Shown: positions 46,660 to 60,053, numbered from the stretch's first letter. The stretch: 64,000 nucleotides of DNA from Botryosphaeria dothidea (GCA_011503125.2 WWBZ02000016.1:1426001-1490000); one strand, 5' to 3'. Program-made: numbers and translations. Notes: generated by a model from the sequence alone, not told the origin.

Positions 46660-46686
46660 ATCCCCGGCTGAGCCCTATAACCGATC

Positions 46687-46691
46687 TTTTT
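46687..46691 (+). terminator. polymerase III terminator (T5)
   Basis: TTTTT 12 nt downstream of the interrupted tRNA-Pro; a second T-run follows near 46718. Confidence 0.7.
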
Positions 46692-47428
46692 GCACTTGTC
46701 TTGTGCTGAAGGGGACTTTTTGTTTTGGAAAGTATTGAATTCGAACTCTTCGGCGTGGGGAAGTGAAGTATGTATACAGATAAACCCTTTGAAGAATACC
46801 ACCGCAATTTAAGCCGAACATTTCAATGCTTTACGCAGTTCGTCCTTTGCCTGCCGTCTGCTAAGGGTATGCTAAAGAACATGCCTTGTGAGACAAGCTG
46901 CCGCACCCTCCTCATACCCGACCCTACCTCCGGCAGGAGCACACGCTCATTCTTCAGCAACACGTTCCTAGCATTTCGAGAAGCTTTCCGCCAAACCCAA
47001 TGACATGAATCCACGCATGAAAACTAGCCACACAACCAATGGCCCAGGACCTACTCAAAGGTCCACACGTATCCCAATTTCAGGCACATCCCATCACCCA
47101 GGGCACAAACACGCCTCACATACCGCTCATCATCACCTCCGCACGCCACACAATAAAGTAACAAGGTTCGGGACAGGAACCGAAAATCCCGACAGCCTGA
47201 ACAATGCGGGGGGTGACGATCCAGCGGAAAGACGTACCGAGACTTTCAAAATGAAACACGCCATCAGGATAAACCCCCAATAAGAAAAAGCCGCTGCATG
47301 AAACAGATGCAAGTGCATTTGTCTCAAGCATTTCTTTTGTGGGGGGAGAAAGGAAGAACCTTGCAGACGGGGAGTGCTGCGGCTCCGAACACGATACTCC
47401 CCACGGGTAAATCAGATAAAGATTATTG

Positions 47429-47505
47429 TGAGAGATTGAAGCATTTGTCCGGATGGAACCGTCACCAGAATCGCAATTACCCATACATCTAGAAGAATGC
47501 ATGAG
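47429..47505. repeat. foldback repeat, left arm clear, right arm degraded
   Basis: TGAGAGATTGAAGCATTTGT then CCGGATGG is a left arm; CTAGAAGAATGCATGAGG may be the remnant right arm. Confidence 0.5.
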
Positions 47506-48049
47506 GTTATGTTTGTTGAAGGTCACCACTCTGAATCGCCGGCTGCGGCACCTCTTTGCATCGCACTTCCGGCAAAACGCCCCTGATAACCCATAACCCA
47601 CCATCACACTCATGCTCTGAGTCTTATCACAACACGGACGACGATCACCATTTCGCCTCGCCTGGGGAGGGAGGTAAAACGCAGTTATCCAACGAATCAT
47701 CCAAAACAGAAGGTAGCAATCCTGCGGAGCAGAAGCGATCCTCCCCACGCATCCAAGTAAACCACTACGACGACGATCACATCTTTCACCCATGAGAACA
47801 AGTTATCTTCCTTTTGTAAAAATTCTCGTCATTGAGACTAGCCAAATCTAACCCAAAAGCATTTGCAGGACGTCTGGCCTATCGTCTGGGGGTTCCTTTC
47901 CCCCCTTCTATGATATCTCTCGTAGTTTTCTTAAAAAACACAAACCATGGCTGATTGTAATCCAAATTCCATTTTCGTTTCAGAGCCCAATTCACTAGCA
48001 CACTCCAGTCATACCCAAAACCTTTTCTTTTGCACAAAAGACAAGCCTC

Positions 48050-51144
<3,095 letters not shown>

Positions 51145-52099
51145 TCATGACGCGCCGACGTGTGCCGACTCCAGGGCCTTGCTTAATGCTTCCTCTTGCC
51201 TCTTCCTCTCCTGCTCCGCAAGAAACTGGGCATAGCGTGACTTCTTGTTGTGGATGCCGCACTCGGACTTCTCGCGGCCCTTCCACCGACCTGCGCGCTC
51301 GTCCTCGCCTTGCGCTACGGGCTGCGTCGAGTGCCAGTCGCCCACGCTCTTGTAGCCTCGGTCGAGGAGCTCGTTGTAGGGGACGTTGTACTTTTCAATG
51401 TAGTTTTTTACATCGCTGAACGACCAGTTGGCGAGAGGATTGACCTTGATCAGACCATCTTCGGCGATCTCGATGATGTCCAGATCTCCGCGCTTGCCGC
51501 CCTGGCTCCTTCTCCTGCCGGTCAGGACAGCCTTGACCTGGAGCTCGGCGTAGGCGCGCTGGGCAGGCTCGACCTTGGCCACGAAATCGTAGAGATCTTC
51601 CTTAGTTTCCCAAAGCCTCTCGCCATGCTTGGCAGCAAAATCCTCGGCCGTCTCGCAACCCGCAGGCTTGTACACGTGAAGGTTGAAGTGGGTGTACCGC
51701 CTCTTGATGCGCTCAACCAGAGTAAGGGTCTCCGAAAAATGGTGAAGGGTGTCGAGGAAGATGAGGTCGACGTTGGTCTTCGTAGGGTTGGGAAGGCGCG
51801 AGAGAATGTCAAGAGTGACAAGGCCACTCAGGCCAAAAGCCGTCGTCTGGAAAAGCGACGGGAGGGTGATCAGGCACCATCTCAGAATTTCTGCATCCCT
51901 TATGTTAGCGGTGCGGCACGGGCGCGGGGTAACAATGAAACGCACCTTCAGGCTCGAGCTTGGCTAATTGTTGGTTGATGAACTTGAGGTGAGCCTTGCT
52001 GAAGAAGATGTCAGGCATAGAAGCCTCGCTCGAGCATCCGCTCGCATAGCCCGACTCAGCCTCCCTTGGAGACTGGCAGTCGAATTGAGAGTCGGACAT
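51145..52099 (-). CDS. MET16: phosphoadenylyl-sulfate (PAPS) reductase
   Basis: Exons 52099-51946 and 51890-51145 (55-bp intron), giving 299 residues. It reduces PAPS to sulfite and adenosine 3',5'-bisphosphate with thioredoxin. The splice restores LEPE-EILRWCLITLPSLFQTT, and the PAPS-binding region continues TAFGLSGLVTLDILSRL and VDLIFLDTLHHFSETL. The C-terminal redox motif is KSECGIH (family K-T/S-E-C-G-[IL]-H), with the single catalytic cysteine and no extra cysteine pairs of the iron-sulfur APS reductases, so PAPS is the expected substrate. The N-terminal ~30 residues are a serine-rich extension. The final 25 are a charged helix. With MET3 it supplies two of the four steps from sulfate to sulfide. 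Confidence 0.96.
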
Positions 52100-53711
52100 G
52101 GTGGGGTCTCGCGTAGATGGCGCAGGGGCTCTGTAGTGGCTTGCGAAGGCTTGTGGCGCGCTTTCCAGCAATTACACCGCGACAATTCAAGATGACTTTC
52201 GACGACGAGAGAGATGTAGGAGTGACGGAGCGAAAGCGGAGAGAGACGACTTAACTGTTCGTGTCTGAGAGTCGCATCGGGCATATAACGCCGGCAGGCG
52301 CCAGCGCCCCGTCTTTGAAATCACAGACCTGAAGGCATCATAAGTTTTCTTGATCACGCAATTTTAGCGTGCCTAAAAGAGCTGTCGTACACAGGGGCCC
52401 TCACGCCCGCCGCCAATCAGCGTCCGCGCTTACAGCCGCATGCCGCTTACTCAAGCGAGATGCTGAGCAATCGAGGCGGCTGCTCCGAGGCGTGTGCCTG
52501 GCTGCCATGATGCCGCCATGTCGTCGTTCGTCGCCCGCCTTGCTCTCGCAGTCTGCGTTGGTGCCAGCCGCCCATCGTCGACGATCTGACGGCGTCAAGA
52601 TGCGGCTGTCGTGCGTATGTTGTCATCCCACGTGCCTTCCACGCCCTTTCTTCAGCCCTATGCAGGCTGGATCCGGGGTTTTCTGGCATCGGGGACGCCC
52701 GGAGAAACCACCTCTGTCCAGCCGCCGAGCTTCTTGCGTGCTCGCCTGTCAGAATAGCGCGAATGGCGCAGTCCAGCCGTACGAGGTGGGGGGTTCTCCA
52801 GGCCCGTCCGCCCTATCCGATCCGACCGGCTGCTGAGTCGGCTCCAAGACCTGTTGGCCGCTGACAATCTCCTCTTACCCGAGAAAATTCGTCCTTTGTG
52901 TCCTAGCTCTTACGACGTCGCATTGTGCGTTTAGAAATTATTGCTGCTGACGGTCGGAGTGTTTGGCTTTCTTTATGCGACGGCTTCCTTATTCCGCCCA
53001 CTTCCGCCCCCAGGAAAGGATCTTCGCGCTACGGCGGACCGGGCCGGCCAGTGATGTAATATTGCCGTTCTGGTCGAGTCAGCCATGGCATCATAACACA
53101 TCTTTCTGTCGTGAGCCTTCAACCCACCCCTTCGAACCTAAATTCCACCTCGCGGCTCAGATCTGGGGTTGATGGGTCTGGTCCAGATCTCCAGTTTCCC
53201 CAGAGCCGGAGGCAGTCCAATCTCAACCTGGATATTCAAGCGAGAGCAGTGACCAATGCAATTTTTCAGCCGTGAAGCTTGTGCTTGATGACGTGCATGC
53301 CGACATACATACAACGGGCATAGGAATCCATTGCTGCATACGGGCATGTATTCACTTGACAATCTCCATTAGCCATGCCAACTCAGAACCTAAAGGGCAG
53401 AAAAATTCCTCAGCACCCCACAGCACCGTCGTGACCAACCGGCATCCAGCAATCACCTCGATCAAAGCGCCAAGCGCCGAAGATCGGAGTTTTAGTGATG
53501 CCGAAAATGCCGACGCATGTATTCCCGATGCGCGAAATATAGGAAATCCCGAGCGCAAGCGTATGGTGGTAAGTATTTTTTGGGAGCTGATGCGTTCAAC
53601 CAAGTCATGATCAATTGATCAGTAATATGATATTTGATCCTATTTCCCAGAGGCCTACACTGCCAAATACCTGTCTCCTATGAAAGCCAATTACTCCTTG
53701 CCGTTCACTCC
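52100..53711. other. intergenic, no supported gene
   Basis: Upstream of MET16 and downstream of the Arb2-domain gene. Short frames only; one chance-level CYS3/MetR-like palindrome at 53085-53094 (see rejected list). Confidence 0.6.
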
Positions 53712-55463
53712 TTAGTCGCCTTCAGGAGCTCCTTTTGCAGCCTCATAGACGTCTGCACCCTCAGGGCCCTCAGGTGGAGCCTCCGGCACATGGAAGACAG
53801 GGTTGCGGTAATTGGGAGTGTTTGCGACAGTCTCAAACCAGGCAAGAATCGAATACTGTGCAAAAGGGAAGATGATCTCGCCGAAGATGCGCTCACCAGA
53901 TGAGAGCATGGGAAAGTAGTGGTAACCCCACTCATAGCTCTTCTCAGGTGTAGTTTTGACCGGTCCGGTGGGAGATTGCAAGATGGAGTCGATTGCAAGC
54001 TGCGAGATGGATGACACAAGGGTATCGGATGCGTGACTGATCAGACTGAGGACTGGTCCGGAACCAGCAGGATCCTCGATCTGCTCCAGCCAGGGAGCTC
54101 CAGGGTGACTGGAAGCCTGCTTCCGATCCTTCACTTCCTCAGGATAGTTGGTGTTGCAGGGGACAGCTACTGGAGTGCTGAACGGCTCCTGAGAAGACAC
54201 CAGTGCACGTGCACGGTGGCGAAGGAAAGCCACGAAGTCTTGGTCGCTGAAAGCTTCTTGGATAGGCGTGGGATCGGTCAAAGCAATAGCAGCTACCCGC
54301 TCCTTATAAAGAGGCCCTGATGGAATCGTCAGCCGTACTATGCTATTTGAAAAGGATAGAGGGAGTTGAGGCACTCGTCCGGGTGTAGACATCCGAGGGT
54401 TCAGTGACACTTCCGCCTGGACAAGTGCTCCAACTCCCAATGAGAATCTCGCCAGGTACTTACACTGCTTGTTCAAGACCCTCAGAACGGCATCTCCACC
54501 GTTTCCAATTCCCACTACGTAAATGTTGGCGTCAGGCGCCACCCATTCCGGATTGTTGACGATATTCTCAAAGGAGCTCTTGACATGCTCGTCAACAGTC
54601 CTATGACCTTCGATCTTGTTGAAGTCAGGGTGGATCCTCCGGATGGGGTGGATACCCGACTCCAGCGGTTGAGAGTCCCATGACTGCTTGGTTAAAGCCT
54701 TGTCCATTCGGTGAGAATACAGCAGTTGACCGGGGTTGAGTACAACCAAGCCGGGGACCTTCCAATCGGCTGGAACCTTGAAGGGTACGTCGTCAGTTAT
54801 GGACACGGGCGTCTTGCTCGCAATCGGAGAATCGAGGCCAGTGTTTGCTCCAAGTTTAGAGATAAGGCTCTCTTTGAGATCGTGCTTCTCCTCACTGGGC
54901 GGTTTTGGGGAAGTCGGAGGAGGAACGTTCGACATGGCAGCAACCGTGGAAGACAACTGGCTGCCTTGCATAGCCTTTGCAAGTGAGACAACCGATGCCG
55001 CATCAATGCCACCTTCTTTGCTCGCAATGCGGTAGGCCCACATGCCAAGGTCCTGAAAGTCGTCGTTGACCACCACAATGATCCTCTTCAGCTTCCGCAG
55101 CTCTTCCTTCTTGGTGACGAAGATTGGAACGCATGGTTCACCAGCGGGCTTTTCGGTGGCGAGGTGAGGCAGGTAAACGGGAGGAATGCCGAGAGCTTTC
55201 ATGCGGTGGTTGACCTCAGCGTTGATGCATACGTGCATGGCTTCACGGAAGGACTCGTTTACGCGATCATTGTTGGACATCCAGAAATTGTAATAGTCGT
55301 GGGGCTTCTTGATGGTTCTGATCTCGGACCTCTCGTCGATGAAGAAACTGGAGGAAGTTAGGTGAGACTCACACTGACGGGCTTGGTGTACGTACCCGAG
55401 CTGCTTGAGGTCTGGTGGGTATGACGGGTCTTCAGGCATTCCAGCCTGGGTCAGCTTGTACAT
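53712..55463 (-). CDS. Arb2-domain protein
   Basis: Exons 55463-55396, 55347-54464 and 54316-53712 (introns 48 and 147 bp), giving 518 residues. Splicing restores the Arb2-family start MPEDPSYPPDLKQLG-FFIDERSEIR and the junction VLNKQ-W-PLYKERVAAIAL. The domain is an alpha/beta-hydrolase-like fold. The nucleophile-elbow region reads VVGIGNGGDAVLRVL, G-x-G-x-G with no serine, so catalysis is unlikely. In fission yeast Arb2 is a subunit of the Argonaute chaperone (ARC) complex in RNAi heterochromatin, and Arb2-like domains also end class II deacetylases; the role here is inferred only. Both introns are multiples of three without in-frame stops, so the unspliced frame is open for 583 codons. Intron 2 contains a foldback repeat. 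Confidence 0.85.
   Translation of the reverse strand: MYKLTQAGMPEDPSYPPDLKQLGYVHQARQCESHLTSSSFFIDERSEIRTIKKPHDYYNFWMSNNDRVNESFREAMHVCINAEVNHRMKALGIPPVYLPHLATEKPAGEPCVPIFVTKKEELRKLKRIIVVVNDDFQDLGMWAYRIASKEGGIDAASVVSLAKAMQGSQLSSTVAAMSNVPPPTSPKPPSEEKHDLKESLISKLGANTGLDSPIASKTPVSITDDVPFKVPADWKVPGLVVLNPGQLLYSHRMDKALTKQSWDSQPLESGIHPIRRIHPDFNKIEGHRTVDEHVKSSFENIVNNPEWVAPDANIYVVGIGNGGDAVLRVLNKQCKYLARFSLGVGALVQAEVSLNPRMSTPGRVPQLPLSFSNSIVRLTIPSGPLYKERVAAIALTDPTPIQEAFSDQDFVAFLRHRARALVSSQEPFSTPVAVPCNTNYPEEVKDRKQASSHPGAPWLEQIEDPAGSGPVLSLISHASDTLVSSISQLAIDSILQSPTGPVKTTPEKSYEWGYHYFPMLSSGERIFGEIIFPFAQYSILAWFETVANTPNYRNPVFHVPEAPPEGPEGADVYEAAKGAPEGD
54360..54439. repeat. foldback repeat copy 9, inside an intron
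   Basis: Left arm GGGAGTTGAGGCACTCGTCC, right arm CTGGACAAGTGCTCCAACTC; about 80 bp. It lies within intron 2 (54317-54463) of the Arb2-domain gene, with both splice sites outside it. Without it the intron would be about 67 bp. Confidence 0.9.
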
Positions 55464-56265
55464 CTTGACGGTTGCTGTGTGACGCGGTGGTCCAGAACAG
55501 CTCAGCGAGTCGAAGTTGAGCCGAACGAGGTGTGGGTGGATGGAGGGTGCGTGCGTTTGTCTTTATGTCGAAGGAACCCAACGGGTAGGCACCTGACGCA
55601 TGCCAAGATGTGACCACATGCAGAAGGAGCACGGGAAGAACTGGAAAGCCCAACTGTGCGGATAACTTGCACGTGGCAATGCGGAGTTAGTCACGGGCGC
55701 AAGGTTAATCTCATCAATAATGGCATTGCCGTCCCCTGTCGGACATGCGGGGTCAAAGTAGACATCTGGACGTGAACATTCCGGAAGGTTTAGGACGCTC
55801 ATATCCAAACAAAAATCCAGCTCTTTATATGTAGCTGCATTTGCTGTTGCTGCGCTTCGAAAGCTCCATAGAAATTGGATGCTGCAATTAAGCCCATGCA
55901 ATCTTTGAGCCGGTGGAGGAATGTTGGAAGAATGGCCGTATGGAACAGAATCCAGGGCATTGAGTCCATCCGCAAAGACACCCAGCATCTTCGAAGAGGC
56001 TTACCGCGTTTCATTGAAGAAGGATCAATAAGAAATGCATAGAGCAGAGAATGCAGAAGTAGGGTTGTAGCATTCATCGGATGGCGTATGTCTAGCGGAT
56101 CATAAGCCAATTTCTTCCGGAAAGGTGATTCGATTTCCCGTAGGCGCAATCGCATAGCCACAAATATTCCGTCCCCCAAACGCCAACCAATGCCTCGTAA
56201 ATGTTCTCGCCCGTAAAACACCGAGTTCGGTAGTGTACAAATATGTTTCCCAGGTCGCCCATGGT
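55464..56265. other. intergenic between two minus-strand genes
   Basis: The frames at 55563-56272 have no family features. A solo foldback arm is at 56059-56086. Confidence 0.55.
56059..56086. repeat. foldback repeat, solo arm
   Basis: AGGGTTGTAGCATTCATCGG then ATGGCG matches the left arm; no partner found. Confidence 0.5.
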
Positions 56266-56816
56266 TTACCAACTGGCCTTCTTGACGCCAGGAATGAGAC
56301 CGGCCAGTGCGTTTGTGCGGAATTGGTACTGTGAGAGTCCAGATCAGCGGTTTGCGGTCTCACAATAGCGCTTCCAATGTTGTGTCTCCAGTTTGCTTGC
56401 GGCAATTGATACCCGGGGTATCCGGAGCAGCTGGGGCCAATAGCAACTTACTCTACCCATTCGAAAGTCGCTCATGATACCTCTGCCCTTGCCGCCCATT
56501 ATACATCTGTTCTTGAACTGAGTGGAGCGAGTGTAGGCGTGCATCTGGGTAAGCTCGAGCTGGGCCTGGGCGCGGACACGCTGGGGCAGGGAAGTATTGC
56601 GGATAATATAGCGCAGAGCTTGCCTATACGGAAAGACCGGGTGAGCATTGCAGTTGGGGGCGATGGAATTGCGAGGCGATGCTGGCGGCGCAGAGCAGGT
56701 GCGGCGTACCTTTCGGGCTCAAACTCGGCGAAGACCTTGCGCTTGGTGTGGTCGCGCAGGTTACGGACATTGATGAAGCTGCCCAGGTCGAGACGGGCGG
56801 CTCTGAACTGCGACAT
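56266..56816 (-). CDS. MRP2: mitochondrial small-subunit ribosomal protein uS14m (MRP2/S14)
   Basis: Exons 56816-56710, 56623-56452 and 56328-56266 (introns 86 and 123 bp), giving 113 residues, the same size as yeast Mrp2. Start MSQFRAARLDLGSFINVRNL. The uS14 signature is complete after splicing: NRCIMGGKGRGIMSDFRMGR, then intron 2, then YQFRTNALAGLIPGVKKASW and stop. The last exon is only 63 bp. It binds helix junctions of the small mitoribosomal subunit head. The CxxC zinc motif of some S14 proteins is absent, as normal for mitochondrial forms. Divergent from the next gene. Confidence 0.96.
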
Positions 56817-57381
56817 GGTTGGCGGACGATGGGCAGAGGTGGGATGGCGGGCGTGAAGGCGGTGGTTGGCGGTGATGATCGGAGGTGTTGCTGAATTGCT
56901 GGCGGCGCGTGCGAGCCCGGAGATGAACCGGCCATTTGCGACGCCTGCCAGAACACCTTCCGCTCAGTCACCACCTCCTTCTTCTCCGTGAGTCATCCTA
57001 CTGGCGACGCATCTATCAAGATGCTTGTACTTATACGTTGCTCAGCCGCGAATCTTCGGACCCCGTCTCATGCCATGTGCGGCCTGTTCGACCTGCCACT
57101 GTGCGAGCGCTAAGTCTCACCAGCACTAAAATTGTTGCCGCCGCTTTCCCCAGCAAATCCAGGGCAGACAGAGCACTCCTTGGCCTTTGCAGTCGACTGC
57201 TATCTGTGTTACTGTTTGATTGACCCGGCCTCGCCTTGGGCCTCTATTGTGCGCCGGCACCTATTCGCCCTCCCCTTTTTGGCCACAGCCGAGAAATCAC
57301 CCCCGGGCCACCAGCAGCCTCAACCCTAAGCTCTCATGCACAAGACCGCCCAACCTTAGATTTCAACAGTTGCGGGTCACC
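56817..57381. promoter_or_regulatory. divergent promoter region uS14m / UFL1-like gene
   Basis: 565 bp between starts; C/T-rich near the plus-strand start. No specific site claimed. Confidence 0.4.
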
Positions 57382-59615
57382 ATGTCTGGTGTCTTCTCCT
57401 TGGATGAGATGCGCGAGCTCGCGCTCGCTTTTCCGCGTGCAAGCACCCATGCCTTTCCCTCGGCCGAGCAGGACGTCCGTCTAATCCCAAGCCTTTCTGG
57501 GGATGGTTTCCTCAGGTCTGATGTCCTCCTGCAACAGCTAAACGAGACCATCGAATCTGGTAAGCTTGGTCCGTCTCGCTTATCTACCCCCATCAAGCCT
57601 GACAGTAATCCAGAGGGTGCAGGACGACTCCCCTTGTCTGAGCTCGCCGCCTCCTTCGATATTTCCAAGGATGAGCTTGCCGCACTTGTCAGAGAGCCTA
57701 AAGCTGAGCTTCTTTTGAGCACCGATGGTCAAAATGTCATCTCCAAGTACGTGCATGGCTTTTCTGCTTCTAGCCATTCCACTAATTCGGTCCAGGGCTG
57801 AGGCAGATCGGCTGCAGGAGAATCTTAAGGAGTTGGTCGAGGGGCAAGTTTTGTATGCTGCCGGTGTTGCCATAGCCAACAACCTGGCCCTTGAGAGCAT
57901 TCACAAACTCATTTCCATGAACCGCTATGGCGCCAAGGGCGATGATGAGAACGTACCAAGACTGGCTCTCCATCCCGAGACTAGCGATTCAAGAGAAATT
58001 CGGAAAGCCATCATCTTCTCTCCATCATACCTTGAAGGTCTTATTGAAGACGCTAGGGCTGTCTTTCAAGAGGCTCAAGAAGCAGAGGTGTACGTGTAAA
58101 TATTTCTGCGGGGTCATGCAATCCATTAACAAGTGCGTAGTACAGAAAGTATACCGCAGGATGGCGTCTTACCAACGCCATTTCTGCAGCTCATCCTTGA
58201 CCGGCTCGGCTCCGGTTTTGATGGTCGCTTTAGCATCACCGACGGGACAGTAGATTTTGCACCGACCACTTATCTAGAGAACCAGCGAGAGGGACAGCTT
58301 GCGGAACTCGTTGACGGCAACATGTCCTCATGCAGCCTCCAGTGGCTGGTCGATCTCCTGCCTGAACAATATCCAGACATCAGCTCAGCGGAAAGATACA
58401 TCCACAGCAATTTCGCCAATGAGATCCTAATCTTCTTCGACACGGCAGTCTCCAAAGCATGGCACGACCGTGTTACGCAAGACCTACTCCAGGCACTAGA
58501 AAGCAAATCCATCGTCAACGTCAGCGTAAGAAATCCCTCCACCATCCCCACCAAGATGGCCCATCTCACACCAAACCCACCAGGACCCCTTCCAAGACCT
58601 CTCCCCCAGCGCCGCCCGCGAAGCCGCCGCCAAAGCTCACGCCGACATCATCTCTGTCGTCCGCCAAATCCGCGAAACGACCGTCATCTCCGAAGGCCTG
58701 TTCCCCTACCTCATCCGCGTCGAGCTGTTCATGGCCATCCAAGACTCCTTCTCCGCCGCCATCGCCGCCCACGCCGAGCACCTCTGGACCAACTCCGACA
58801 AGCTCCCCGACAGCGACCTGACAGCCCAACTCGACCTCCCCACCCTCCTCGCCCCGGCCGCCTCCGCCCTCAACCTGCCCGCCCCCGTCCTCCCCATCCT
58901 CCTCCGCTGCGGCTGCGACGGCAACGCCAAGCCCACCTTCAACACCACCATCGCCCGCCTCGAAGGCGAGGCCGACGCGCAGCTCGCATCCTTCTGGCAG
59001 GACCGCGTCGTCGCGCGCTTCGAGCTCCACGCCGCGGCCGCGGGCGCCGTGCCCGACGCCAAGGTGCGTGCGCAGCTGTCCGAGCTCCTGCGCGACTACG
59101 TCGCCAGGGACCTGGTCCCGGACGCCGTCGCCCGTGCGGAGGCGAAGAACCTGGTGCGCAGCGCGCGCGCGAGGCGCAACGTCCGCAAGCTGGTGGCCGC
59201 GCTGGGCGAGCCGGGCGTGCGGCAGGCGGCGGACGAGCAGGCGCTGGCGGCGGCGAGGGCGTGCTTGCAGAAGTTTGCGGGGAAGATGGAGGCTCCGGCG
59301 TTGAGCGGGGAGGTGAAGGAGAAGAAGGGGGGCTTCGTCAGGGATATGGTGAGGGGGATGCAGAAGGATGGGGACGCGCCGCGGTTGTTCTTGACGTTGG
59401 TGGTGGTGCTGTGGGCGGGGCGGGCGGACGGCGTGGTGTACGCGACGGGGAAGTTTGCGCCGAAGGTGGTGAAGTTGCTCAAGGCGGAGGGGGGATTGGA
59501 TGGGGAGAAGGTGAAGAGGTTGGAGGAGCTGAAGGATTTGGTCAAGGCGGGGGGTGTGGGGGATGCGGAGAAGGAGGAGATGCGGAAGATGGCGGCGGAG
59601 GCGTGGGAGGGTTGA
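57382..59615 (+). CDS. helical protein with distant resemblance to UFM1 ligase UFL1
   Basis: Exons 57382-57746, 57796-58089, 58141-58525 and 58584-59615 (introns 49, 51 and 58 bp, with CTAAT/TTAAC branch sites), giving 691 residues. Almost entirely helical, with no membrane segment. Residues ~75-240 look like consecutive winged-helix units (LPLSELAASFDISKDELAAL; DGVLPTPFLQLILDRLGS), in the same order and spacing as I remember for the UFL1 N-terminal half. A mixed middle region (QWLVDLLPEQYPDISSAERY) and a C-terminal helical repeat region (GGFVRDMVRGMQKDGDAPRL) follow. UFL1 is the E3 for UFM1, a modifier thought absent from most higher fungi, so the match needs a profile search. It may simply be an unrelated PCI/winged-helix protein. 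The 3' third is very GC-rich, producing long antisense shadows (58566-59693). Confidence 0.75.
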
Positions 59616-60053
59616 GGGTTGTTGCTTGGAGTTGCAGCATTGCATTGGGAGGGTAGACTTGTTTCTTTGCTCGTCATCACGGTTTCGGACCATAGATTCT
59701 AATCACATTTCCTTCTGAACGTTGCCGTGTATGCCAAGAGCAGATATCCGTGATGAGTTGGAATTATGGGTTGAAGACAGGATATTAAGTCATCGAATGA
59801 CCCCAAAGTTTGGACGAATGCTCCATGTTTCCAAGAATCATGGGAGATGATCGTGCTGCCGTAGCATTGTTGTAACCTGGTCGCGTACTTTGCTTGTTGT
59901 TGGGCTTTCCCGTCTTGATGTCTAGGACGAATCGAGCGAATCTTCAGGTGGCATGCCAAGCGAATACCAACTTTTTGGCTTGCAACTTACTACAGAGGGG
60001 TGCTATGCCTGGATGTGGTATTTTCGTAGAACCTCAGATTAAGGCTGCCGCTA

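Larger units (their letters stand above)
46446..46675 (+). tRNA. tRNA-Pro(CGG): tRNA-Pro (anticodon CGG) interrupted by three insertions
   Basis: Acceptor GGCTCAG (46446-46452) pairs perfectly with CTGAGCC (46668-46674); discriminator C. Three stretches break the gene: a 50-nt GT-AG insertion in the D loop (46463-46512), the ordinary intron after G37 (46532-46581, homologous to that of the gene at 26907-27027), and a 58-nt GT-AG insertion in the T loop (46602-46659). Without them the gene reads as a perfect tRNA-Pro: D arm GTCTAGTGGTATGAT, anticodon stem CGCGC/GTGCG, anticodon CGG at 46528-46530, T stem CCGGG/CCCGG with TTCGATC. TTTTT follows at 46687-46691. It could instead be a decaying pseudogene, but exact restoration at both sites and compensated stem changes argue against that. 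Confidence 0.85.
46676..48049. other. gene-free region, one degenerate foldback copy
   Basis: Polymerase III terminator just inside (46687-46691). The frames at 46499-46807 run through the tRNA and are artefacts. A degraded foldback is at 47429-47505. Confidence 0.6.

Noticed and set aside
46499..46807. Two minus-strand frames of ~100 codons
   Set aside because: They run through the tRNA-Pro gene and its insertions.
53085..53094. ATGGCATCAT, a perfect match to the CYS3/MetR sulfur-regulator palindrome consensus upstream of MET16
   Set aside because: It is ~990 bp from the start codon, and the degenerate 10-mer is expected about once by chance in 64 kb. Nearer sites match only 8 of 10.
54360..54439. 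Foldback repeat as an introner-like element that creates introns
   Set aside because: The splice sites lie outside the repeat, and the other copies are not in coding genes.
53712..55463. A continuous 583-codon frame as the true product of the Arb2-domain gene
   Set aside because: The two extra stretches have GT...AG ends, interrupt family sequence, and one is a foldback repeat; splicing restores conserved junctions.
58566..59693. 375-codon minus-strand frame opposite the last exon of the UFL1-like gene
   Set aside because: Leucine/arginine/histidine-rich antisense shadow of very GC-rich codons.
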